From contig JADJOY010000047.1 in assembly GCA_016713535.1 (NCBI GenBank), positions 1-47,929 on the forward strand: DNA of 47,929 nt, written 5' to 3'. How positions within the stretch are numbered: the stretch's first letter is position 1; each line of letters starts with the position of its first letter. The notes below the pieces were generated by a model, which ran no database searches, was not told the DNA's origin, and worked only from the letters and a program-made list of their open reading frames with translations. Origin of the DNA: JADJOY01 sp016713535 [NCBI: Deltaproteobacteria bacterium]. Lineage in GTDB: Bacteria > JADJOY01. Positions 1-6,974 of this stretch are shown piece by piece. A program made the translations under genes and the position numbers.

Positions 1-1420
1 TCCGTGGCGGTGAGGGACCACCGCCCTCCAGCGCGGAAGCGGATCGATCGGCTGGAGGGCCGCGATGCTTCGCGGCCGCGGGTTGGACCGGTCAGCGCCG
101 CGGCAGGTGAGGGACCACCGCCCTCCAGCGCAGGAACGGGATCGATCGGCTGGAGGGCCGCGATCCTTCGCGGCCGCCGGGTTGGACCGGAGTCGAGCGC
201 CGCGGCGGTGAGGGACCACCGCCCTCCAGCGCAGGAACGGGATCGATCGGCTGGAGGGCCGCGATCCTTCGCGGCCGCCGGGCTGGACCGGAGTCGAGGT
301 CCGTGGCGTGAGGACCACCGCCCTCCAGCGCAGGAAGGGGATCGATCGGCTGGAGGGCCGCGATCCTTCGCGGCCGCCGGGTTGGACCGGGTCGAGCGCC
401 GCGGCGGTAGAGGGACCCCGCCACTCCGGCGCAGGAACGGGATCGATCGGCTGGAGGGCCGCGATCCCTTCGCGGCCGCCGGGCTGGACCGGAGTCGAGC
501 GCCGCGGCGGTGAGGGACCACCGCCCTCCGGCCGCAGGGGGATCGATCGGCTGGAGGGCCGCGATGCTTCGCGGCCGCCGGGTGGACCGGGGGAGCGCCG
601 CGGCGGTGAGGGACCACCGCCCTCCAGCGCAGGAAGGGCATCGATCGGCTGGAGGGCCGCGATCCCTCGCGGCCGCCGGGCTGGACCGGAGTCGAGCTCC
701 GTGGCGGTGAGGGACCACCGCCCTCCAGCGCAGGAAGGGGATCGATCGGCTGGAGGGCCGCGATCCTTCGCGGCCGCCGGGCTGGACCGGAGTCGAGCGC
801 CGCGGCGGTGAGGGACCACCGCCCTCCGGCGCAGGAACGGGATCGATCGGCTGGAGGGCCGCGCGATCCCTTCGCGGCCGCCGGGCTGGACCGGAGTCGA
901 GAGCGCCGCGGCGGTGAGGACCACCGCCCTCCAGCGCAGGAAGGGGATCGATCGGCTGGAGGGCCGCGATCCTTCGCGGCCGCCGGGCTGGACCGGAGTC
1001 GAGCGCCGCGGCGGTGAGGGACCCCGCCCTCCGGCGCAGGAACGGGATCGATCGGCTGGAGGGCCGCGATCCCTCGCGGCCGCCGGGCTGGACCGGAGTC
1101 GAGCGCCGCGGCGGTGAGGGACCACCGCCCTCCAGCGCAGGAAGGGCATCGATCGGCTGAGGGCCGCGATCCCCTCGCGGCCGCCGGGCTGGACCGGGTC
1201 GAGTTCCGCGGCGGTGAGGACCACCGCCCTCCAGCGCAGGAACGGGATCGATCGGCTGGAGGGGCCGCGATCCTCGCGGCCGCCGGGTGACCGGCGCGGA
1301 GCAACGCGCGGACCGGAGTCGAGCGCCGCGGCGGTGAGGGACCCCGCCCTCCGGCGCAGGAACGGGATCGATCGGCTGGAGGGCCGCGATCCTTCGCGGC
1401 CGCCGGCGGTCAGGGACCGC
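1..1420. repeat. Tandem array of ~14 hairpin-rich units of ~100 bp
   Basis: A palindromic core ATCGATCG recurs at 43, 141, 242, 341, 442, 542, 640, 741, 842, 947, 1047, 1148, 1247 and 1367, so the spacing is 98-105 bp with one 120-bp unit carrying an insertion. Each unit has two inverted repeats: GCCCTCCAGC paired with GCTGGAGGGC around the core, and GGCCGCGA paired with TCGCGGCC around a 3-5 nt loop. The loop varies (TCCT, TGCT, TCCC, TCCCT, TCC) while the arms hardly change. Unit lengths are often not multiples of three, so the open frames running through the array change phase between units and are not a repeat protein. There are no unique spacers, so it is not CRISPR. The array touches the left edge and may continue beyond it. 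Confidence 0.93.
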
Positions 1421-1427
1421 CCGCTCC

Positions 1428-1736
1428 TCAGCCGATCTTGGGGACGATCTGGATGACGGTGCGGCGCGTGGGGGTCGGGCAGATCTCGCCGACCGGGGTC
1501 TCGTCGCTGCGCTCGGGGCTGGGATCGATCACCACGGTCTGGCTGCCGCTGGCGCTGGTGCCGACCTTGTCGGCGGGCACGGCGCGGATCTCCCAGATCT
1601 CGTCGACGCAGGTCGAGGTGATCGCCTTGGCGCCCTTGGCCTTCTCGGCGGTCGCGGCGTGGGCGGTGCCGACGGCGCCGCTCAGGAGGAGCGCGCCGGC
1701 CACGAGCAGTCCGCGGGTCAGGTGAGTGTTCGGCAT
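1428..1736 (-). CDS. Small secreted protein of unknown function
   Basis: This encodes 102 residues. An N-terminal signal peptide is clear: a short basic start (Thr-Arg), a hydrophobic core at about residues 9-22 and an AHA-AT cleavage site near residue 27. The mature part is about 75 residues with two cysteines (C43 and C86) that could form a disulfide in the periplasm. It has a Lys/Ala-rich start and a Pro/Thr-rich end, and I recognise no family. The ATG is chosen because it begins the signal peptide exactly; the long open frame upstream of it is antisense-like and overlaps the acyl-CoA dehydrogenase. The ribosome site is weak. The gene ends 8 bp from the tandem array and lies about 130 bp downstream of the catabolic operon on the same strand. 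Confidence 0.7.
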   Translation of the reverse strand: MPNTHLTRGLLVAGALLLSGAVGTAHAATAEKAKGAKAITSTCVDEIWEIRAVPADKVGTSASGSQTVVIDPSPERSDETPVGEICPTPTRRTVIQIVPKIG

Positions 1737-1827
1737 GGCGAGCCTCGGTAGGTGATGCGGGGACGTCCGACCGTGAGAATCGGCCCGCCTTCGACGAATG
1801 TCCACCGAAGGGGATTCGATTCGCAGC

Positions 1828-1845
1828 GACGGCCTCCCGGCCGTC
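1828..1845 (-). terminator. Hairpin after the acyl-CoA dehydrogenase gene
   Basis: GACGGCC and GGCCGTC form a perfect 7-bp stem around the loop TCCC, 20 bp after the dehydrogenase stop on the minus strand. No T-run follows, so this is a weak terminator candidate; it could also belong to the intergenic palindrome families of this genome. Confidence 0.35.
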
Positions 1846-1864
1846 CGCGCCGGACGCGCGCCGC

Positions 1865-3043
1865 TCAGGTCTGGAGCGGCAGGCCGAGCCCGCGTCGCGC
1901 GATGATGTTCTTCTGGATCTCGGAGGTGCCGCCGCCGATGGTGTTCACCACGGTGTAGCGGTACGAGCGCTCGAAGCGGCCGTCCATCGGTGCCCCCCTC
2001 GTTGCCGCGCTTCAAGAGCCCCGCAGGGCCATCAGCTCCATCGCGTGGTTGGCGATGCGCTGGTCGAGCTCGTTCACGTAGACCTTGTACATCGACGACT
2101 CGACGGTGGGCACGCGCCCCTTGAGCGCCTCGCTCACCACGCGCCGCTGCATCATCCGCGCGACCTCGAGCTGGGTCACCACCTGCGCGATCGCGTGCCG
2201 CACCTGCGGCTGGTTGCGAAGAGGCTCGCCGTCGCGCTCGGCCTTCATCACCCACTTGCAGAGCGTGTCGACCTTCATCTCCATGGCGCCGATCGGCATC
2301 ATGCCGAAGCGCTCGAGGTCGAGCGCCTCGCAGATGTAGGTCCAGCCCCTGTTGAGCTCGCCGACCACGAAGTCGTCGCCGACCCACACGTCGTCGATGA
2401 AGACCTCGTTGGTGCGCTCGTCGCCGATCGTCCAGGTGGCCTGGAGCGTGATCCCCGGGTGGCGCATCTCGACCAGGAAGAGCGAGATGCCCTTGTGCTT
2501 GGGAGCGTCGGGGTCGGTGCGCGCGCCCACCCAGTACCAGTCGGCGAAGTGGCCCGACGTGGTCCAGATCTTGCGCCCGTTGAGGCGCCAGCCGTTGCCG
2601 TCGCGGGTGGCCTTCAGGTTCATCGCCGCGGCGTCGGAGCCGGCTTGCGGCTCGCTGTAGCCGATCGCGAACTCGACCTCGCCGCGGGCGATGCGCGGCA
2701 GGAAGTACTCCTTCAGCTTGGCGTTGCCGTGGCGGATGATCGTCTTGCCGATCGTGCCGACACCCTTGCCGGGCTGTGGCGCGCCCACGCGGGCGAGGCG
2801 CTCGGTGAGCAGGAACTCGTACATCCCGCTCAATTCCTTGCCGCCGTACTCCTTGGGCCACGACATGCCGAGCCAGCCCTTCTCGGCGAGCTTGCGCATG
2901 AACGCGCGCTTGGGCGGCGTGTCGACGACCTGCGAGAGCTGCTCGGGCATCGGGTCAATGACCTCGGGGTCCCAGTTGTCGCAGATGAACTGGTCGACCT
3001 CGGCCACGAAGCCCTTCAGCTCGTCGGAAAGCTCGAATTCCAT
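1865..3043 (-). CDS. Acyl-CoA dehydrogenase (FadE/ChsE type), two compensating frameshifts near the C-terminus
   Basis: The product is an FAD-dependent alpha,beta-desaturase of acyl-CoA thioesters. Family motifs are present: the FAD/substrate motif YSEPQAGSDAA, WTTSG, and the C-terminal GGTSEIQKNIIARR. The frame stops early after MALRGS at 2012. The rest (LLKRGNEGAP, then MDGRFERSYRYT to LPLQT) is restored by adding one G in the CGGGG run near 2030 and removing one from the G6 run near 2005, giving about 392 aa, a normal family length. The catalytic Glu of MCAD-type enzymes (YEGT) is replaced by Gly here (TIGGGT), as in one subunit type of heteromeric steroid-CoA dehydrogenases. A strong GAGGTGA precedes the ATG. 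It is the last gene of the thiolase-DUF35 operon, 9 bp after DUF35. Confidence 0.88.
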
Positions 3044-3052
3044 CCCATCACC

Positions 3053-3502
3053 TCACACGAGAGTAAAGCTCGGAAGCCGCGTGCCGCCCTGGTCGTGGTA
3101 GCGGACCGCGACGCGCCGTCCGATCGCCACACCTTCGGCGGCGCCGTCGGTCTCGAGCATGGCGCCGTCGCCATCGACGAGGTAGCCGAGCAGCCGCACA
3201 CCTTCGTCGAGCTCGACGAGCAGCACCACGAACGGCACCTTGTCGGCGTACGCGGGCAGGGTGGGTGGCCGCATCACCACCCACGACGCCACGCGGCCGT
3301 CGCCGCTCACCCGCGTCCAGGTTGGCCCCGGCGTCTGGCCGCGCGGGCAGATCGGGCGCGGCTGCCACAGCCACGCACCGCACGAGCCGCAGCGCTGGAT
3401 CAGCAGTTCGCCGCGCGCGACGCCGTCCCAGAAGGGCTGGGTGTCGGCGTCGGCGACGGGAACGGGGAACGCGGTCTTGGGATCGAGGTTCGCGTCGCTC
3501 AC
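3053..3502 (-). CDS. DUF35 OB-fold / zinc-ribbon protein (ChsH2 C-domain-like)
   Basis: This is a 149-aa member of the DUF35 family, an N-terminal rubredoxin-like zinc ribbon followed by an OB fold. Such proteins pair with thiolase-like SCP-x/Ltp2 enzymes; the DUF35 part of ChsH2 forms the steroid side-chain aldolase with Ltp2. The helix PFWDGVARGELLIQRC, the ribbon C38-x2-C41 and C52, and the OB segments (GRVASWVVM, VPFVVLLVELDEG) are visible. The fourth zinc ligand is missing: the second knuckle reads CPRG instead of CPxC. The GTG at 3502 is chosen because it lies 4 nt after the thiolase stop with a GGTGA ribosome site; a longer start inside the thiolase gene is less likely. Its position between thiolase and acyl-CoA dehydrogenase supports complex formation with the thiolase. 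Confidence 0.87.
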   Translation of the reverse strand: MSDANLDPKTAFPVPVADADTQPFWDGVARGELLIQRCGSCGAWLWQPRPICPRGQTPGPTWTRVSGDGRVASWVVMRPPTLPAYADKVPFVVLLVELDEGVRLLGYLVDGDGAMLETDGAAEGVAIGRRVAVRYHDQGGTRLPSFTLV

Positions 3503-3506
3503 GGCG

Positions 3507-4658
3507 TCACCACGGATCCTTCGAGTAGACGAGGGCACCGGTCGGCACGACGTTGCCGCTCGTGACCAGGACGTTGCGGACGTTCTCGGCCTGCGACGTG
3601 GACGTGCCGCGCACCTGGCGCACGCCCTCGACCAGCAGGTTGAAGCCGTGCACGTAGGCCTCGGAGATGCCGCCGCCGCTGGTGTTGTATGGCGGGTTCT
3701 TGCCGTCCGCCATGTAGGCCGGCGACTCGCCCTCGGCGCAGAAGCCGAACTCCTCGAACGCGATCGGGATCTGCGGCGTGAAGGCGTCGTAGAACTGGCA
3801 CACGTCGATGTCGCGCGGGGTCAAGCCGGTTCTCTTCCAGAGCTCGGGGGCGACCCACGCGTTGGGCGTCTTGCCCAGCACCTCGTCGTAGAAGAACGTC
3901 ATCGCCGTCATCTGCGGGCCCGAGCCCATCGCGAAGCCGTGGACGTAGACCGGGGTGACACCGAGGTCCCGGGCACGCTCGGCGCTGGTCAGCACCATGG
4001 CGAGGGCGCCGTCGGTCTCGAGACAGCAGTCGAAGAGCCGCAGCGGATCGCAGATCATGCGCGCCGCCAGGTAGTCGTCCATCGTCAGCGGCTTCTGCAT
4101 CATCGCCGCCGGGTTCTTGCGGGCATGCTCGCGCTGGGTGACCGCGACGCGCCCGAGCACCTCGGGCGTCCAGCCGTACTTCTCGATCCACACGCGGGTG
4201 TGGAACGCCATGCCATCGACCGGCCGCGCCACGTGGTACGGCCGCTCGAACTGGTCCTGGCCGGTCGCCATGTACTGCTGCGACCACGGGCGCACGCCCG
4301 AGCCGCGGTTGCGCGCCCGCCACGTCACCACCACGTCCGCCAGGTGGTTCTCGATGGCGAGCGCCGCGTGGGTGACCGTCGGGCAGCCGGCGCCCCCGCC
4401 GTAGTCGACCTCGCCGAAGGCGCGCAGGTTGGGCACGCCCAGGATGCGCGCCATCTCCATCTCGGTGGTGCCTTCCCAGACGTAACGGAACATGCCGTCG
4501 AGGTCGCGCACCGTGAGACCGGCGTCGGCCAGCGCACCCAGGATGGCGAGGCCACCCGAGTGGCGCTCGGTCATGCCGATGTTCTTCGAGAAGGGCAGGG
4601 CGTGAATGCCGACCACGCACGCCTGGCGGTGCTTCGCGACACGGAGGGGAGCCGCCAA
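3507..4658 (-). CDS. Thiolase-fold SCP-x / Ltp2-like lipid-transfer protein
   Basis: This 383-aa thiolase superfamily protein is of the non-specific lipid-transfer (SCP-x) branch, which either cleaves 3-ketoacyl-CoA or, in Ltp2, retro-aldol-cleaves steroid side chains together with a DUF35 partner. The nucleophile region reads GGGAGCPTVTHAA with Cys92 at the thiolase cysteine position, so thiolysis cannot be excluded. The C-terminal motif NTSGGGISEAYVHGFN replaces the classic GHP motif, which is usual in this branch. The start is a TTG preceded by GGAGG at 7 nt. It is the first gene of the minus-strand operon and diverges from the 103-aa protein gene. CoA-dependent side-chain shortening is the likely role; the substrate (steroid, terpenoid or other) cannot be told from the sequence. 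Confidence 0.88.
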   Translation of the reverse strand: MAAPLRVAKHRQACVVGIHALPFSKNIGMTERHSGGLAILGALADAGLTVRDLDGMFRYVWEGTTEMEMARILGVPNLRAFGEVDYGGGAGCPTVTHAALAIENHLADVVVTWRARNRGSGVRPWSQQYMATGQDQFERPYHVARPVDGMAFHTRVWIEKYGWTPEVLGRVAVTQREHARKNPAAMMQKPLTMDDYLAARMICDPLRLFDCCLETDGALAMVLTSAERARDLGVTPVYVHGFAMGSGPQMTAMTFFYDEVLGKTPNAWVAPELWKRTGLTPRDIDVCQFYDAFTPQIPIAFEEFGFCAEGESPAYMADGKNPPYNTSGGGISEAYVHGFNLLVEGVRQVRGTSTSQAENVRNVLVTSGNVVPTGALVYSKDPW

Positions 4659-4731
4659 GAGAGTGCCTCCAGCCGCCGGGAGCGAGGCTCGCGGCGCGAC
4701 GCGCGACGCGGGAAGTGCCTTGTTTTCCCGC

Positions 4732-4769
4732 TTGAATCGAGGTGGACGGGCAAGATAGAACGTGTTTCA
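4732..4769 (+). promoter_or_regulatory. Candidate promoter with a KstR-like operator on its -10
   Basis: In the divergent region between the thiolase and the 103-aa protein gene, TTGAAT (4732-4737) and TAGAAC (4756-4761) are spaced 18 bp like -35 and -10 boxes. The -10 is embedded in the 14-mer TAGAACGTGTTTCA (4756-4769), which fits the published mycobacterial KstR consensus TnnAACnnGTTnnA at every fixed position. KstR is the TetR-family repressor of cholesterol catabolism genes. At about 70 % GC I estimate fewer than 0.1 chance matches in a window of this size. No regulator gene is present here, so the binding protein is unknown. Confidence 0.5.
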
Positions 4770-4883
4770 CTCCGAATCAACCTGGGTTCCCGCGCGCACG
4801 CGCGGGCCACCTCGCGCTGGCACGCTCGAGCGGCGATCCGGCTCCACCGAACCACCATCCTTCCGTTCCGGGGATCATCCGAC

Positions 4884-5195
4884 ATGGCTCAACTCAAGGC
4901 AGGAACGCGGCTCAAGAGCGCGGTGTGCACGACCGAGGTGATGGTCATCGCGGCACCCAAGGACGACGTCTCGATCACCTGCGGCGGAGCGCCGCTGCTG
5001 GCGATGGCCGACGCCAAGCCCGAGGGTGGCGCCGTCGCGGCGGACGCCAACGGCGGCACGCTGCTCGGCAAGCGCTACGTGAACGCGAGCGGCGACCTCG
5101 AGCTGCTCTGCACCAAGGCCGGGCAGGGCGCGCTCGCCGCCAACGGCGCGGCGCTCGGCCTCAAGGAAGCGAAGCCGCTGCCGTCGTCGGACTGA
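4884..5195 (+). CDS. Conserved 103-aa protein of unknown function, CoA-catabolism neighbourhood
   Basis: This is a short soluble-looking protein without signal peptide. It has cysteines in three similar contexts: KSAVCTTEVMV (C15), SITCGGAPLL (C33) and LELLCTKAGQG (about C76), and ends KEAKPLPSSD. From memory, proteins of this pattern recur beside acyl-CoA ligase genes in steroid-catabolic clusters of actinobacteria and other taxa, always unnamed; I cannot verify this here. It diverges from the thiolase operon behind the candidate KstR-like promoter and precedes the ligase by 183 bp. The ATG is chosen because the family-like sequence begins there; the open frame upstream runs antisense through the thiolase. 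A metal-binding or acyl-CoA accessory role is only a guess. Confidence 0.75.
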   Translation: MAQLKAGTRLKSAVCTTEVMVIAAPKDDVSITCGGAPLLAMADAKPEGGAVAADANGGTLLGKRYVNASGDLELLCTKAGQGALAANGAALGLKEAKPLPSSD

Positions 5196-5271
5196 TGGTC
5201 TCGGCGCCGCCACGCTCGATCTCTTGATGAAGACCCAGCATGCAGCCGCGCACGACGAAGCCGCGCCTCCA

Positions 5272-5351
5272 GGCGGGGGCCCGGAGGCCCCCGCCCTACG
5301 AGGGCGCCACGATGTCCGATTTCGTAGCGACGGGGGCTCCGTCCCCCGTCG
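5272..5351. repeat. Three-hairpin intergenic element, copy 1
   Basis: Hairpin A has a 10-bp stem (5272-5281 with 5286-5295, loop CGGA). It is followed at once by CTACGA (5296-5301) pairing with TCGTAG (5322-5327), then hairpin B, CGACGGGGG with CCCCCGTCG (5328-5336, 5343-5351). The same order and sequences occur at 30867-30933. It lies in the leader of the acyl-CoA ligase gene. Confidence 0.8.
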
Positions 5352-5378
5352 AGCGATGATCGAAGGCAGGACCGCGCC

Positions 5379-6878
5379 ATGAACCTGATGATGCTCCTCG
5401 AGATGGCCGCGTCCGGCTTCGGCGACCGGGTCGCGGTCACCAACGGCGCGGTCTCGCTCACCTACCAGCAGCTCTTCGACGCCGCCGGCAGCGCGGCACG
5501 GGTGATACGCGCGAGCGGCGCCGAGCGCATGGCGGTCCTCGACGTGTCGAGCCTCGCGGTGCCGGTCGGGCTCTTCGCGAGCTCGTGGGCGGGGCGGCCG
5601 TTCGTGCCGCTCAACTACCGGCTCACCGCGGACGAGGTCGAGAAGCTCCTCGAGCGGATCGCGCCCTCCTACGTGGTGACCGAGTCGGGGCGCGTGGCCT
5701 CGCTGGCGCACGTCGCGAGCACGTCGGTGGTCACCCGCGAGGCGTTCCTCGACGCCGCCACCAGCGGCACGGCCGGCGAGCCCGACTGGAGCGCGGACGC
5801 CGACGACATCGCGATCCTGCTCTTCACGAGCGGCACCACCGGCGCGCCCAAGGCGGCGGTGCTGCGCCAGAAGCACCTGGTGTCCTACATCTTCGGCTCG
5901 GTCGAGTTCGGCGCGGCGGGGGAGGACGAGGCCACACTCGTGAGCGTGCCGCCGTACCACATCGCCGGCATGGCCGCGATCGCGAGCTCGGTGTACTCGG
6001 GGCGCCGCATCGTCCAGCTCCCCACGTTCAGCGCCGAGAGCTGGCTCGAGACCGCGCGCCGCGAGAAGGTGACGCACGCGTTCGTGGTGCCCACGATGCT
6101 GGCGCGGATCGTGGACCTGCTCGGCGACGCCGCGAGCGCCGAGCTGCCGAGCCTCGAGGCGCTCGCTTACGGCGGCGGCAAGATGCCGCAGTCGGTGATC
6201 GAGAAGGCACTCCGGCTCTTCCCGGGCGCCGACTTCACCAACGCCTACGGTCTCACCGAGACCAGCTCCACGATCGCGATCCTCGGCCCCGAGGACCACC
6301 GCGCCGCGATCGCCAGCGACGACCCCGCGGTGCGCCGCCGGCTGATCTCGGTGGGGCGCCCACTGCCGAGCGTCGAGGTCCAGATCCGCGACGAGAACGG
6401 CGCGGTCCTCGGCCCCAACCAGCGCGGCGAGGTGTACGTGAGCGGCGAGCAGGTCTCGGGCGAATACCTCGGGCGCGGTAGCTCGGTGGGTAGCGACGGC
6501 TTCTTCCCGACTCGCGACGGCGGCTCGATGGACGACGCCGGCTACTTGTTCCTCGAGGGCCGCATCGACGACATCATCGTACGCGGCGGCGAGAACATGT
6601 CGCCCGGCGAGATCGAGGACGTGCTCCTCGAGCACGAGGCGATCGCCGACTGCGCGGTCGTGGGTGTCCCGAGCGAGCAGTGGGGCGAGGCGGTCGCGGC
6701 GGTGGTCGTGACCAAGCCCGGCCAGAAGGCCTCGATCGAGGATCTGCAGGCGTGGGTGAAGAAGCACCTGCGCTCGTCGCGCACCCCGGAGCGCATCGAG
6801 TTCTGGGAGTCGCTCCCCTACAACGAGACCGGCAAGCTCCTGCGCCGCCAGGTGCGCGCTCAGCTCGCGGGCGGTTGA
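5379..6878 (+). CDS. Class I adenylate-forming acyl-CoA ligase
   Basis: A 499-aa AMP-dependent synthetase/ligase that activates a carboxylic acid to its acyl-CoA through an acyl-adenylate. Motifs in order: the P-loop-like LLFTSGTTGAPKAAVL (about residues 147-162), YGLTETSS (about 288), the hinge region GRIDDIIVRGGENMSPGEIE (about 391-410) and the C-terminal catalytic lysine in NETGKLLRR. The length is typical and there is no membrane segment. The ATG at 5379 has AGGA about 8 nt upstream. It follows the 103-aa protein and the three-hairpin repeat and precedes a crotonase, so it probably supplies the CoA thioester for the neighbouring beta-oxidation enzymes. A steroid or other bulky acid substrate is suggested by context only. 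Confidence 0.92.
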   Translation: MNLMMLLEMAASGFGDRVAVTNGAVSLTYQQLFDAAGSAARVIRASGAERMAVLDVSSLAVPVGLFASSWAGRPFVPLNYRLTADEVEKLLERIAPSYVVTESGRVASLAHVASTSVVTREAFLDAATSGTAGEPDWSADADDIAILLFTSGTTGAPKAAVLRQKHLVSYIFGSVEFGAAGEDEATLVSVPPYHIAGMAAIASSVYSGRRIVQLPTFSAESWLETARREKVTHAFVVPTMLARIVDLLGDAASAELPSLEALAYGGGKMPQSVIEKALRLFPGADFTNAYGLTETSSTIAILGPEDHRAAIASDDPAVRRRLISVGRPLPSVEVQIRDENGAVLGPNQRGEVYVSGEQVSGEYLGRGSSVGSDGFFPTRDGGSMDDAGYLFLEGRIDDIIVRGGENMSPGEIEDVLLEHEAIADCAVVGVPSEQWGEAVAAVVVTKPGQKASIEDLQAWVKKHLRSSRTPERIEFWESLPYNETGKLLRRQVRAQLAGG

Positions 6879-6974
6879 GCGGCGCGAGCGCGGACGATCG
6901 GTGATGCGCTCGACCTCGTCCGCGCGCGCATCGCAGGATCCGACGAACCCCGTGACGAACGACGCGACCGTCCG

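Noticed and set aside
1-1420. Possible CRISPR array
   Set aside because: Units are continuous ~100-bp repeats without unique spacers and no cas genes are near.
1-1456. Arg/Pro-rich open frames of 60-210 codons on both strands in the left-edge array
   Set aside because: Unit lengths of 98-105 bp shift the phase between copies and the products are low-complexity; they arise from GC-rich repeats lacking stops.
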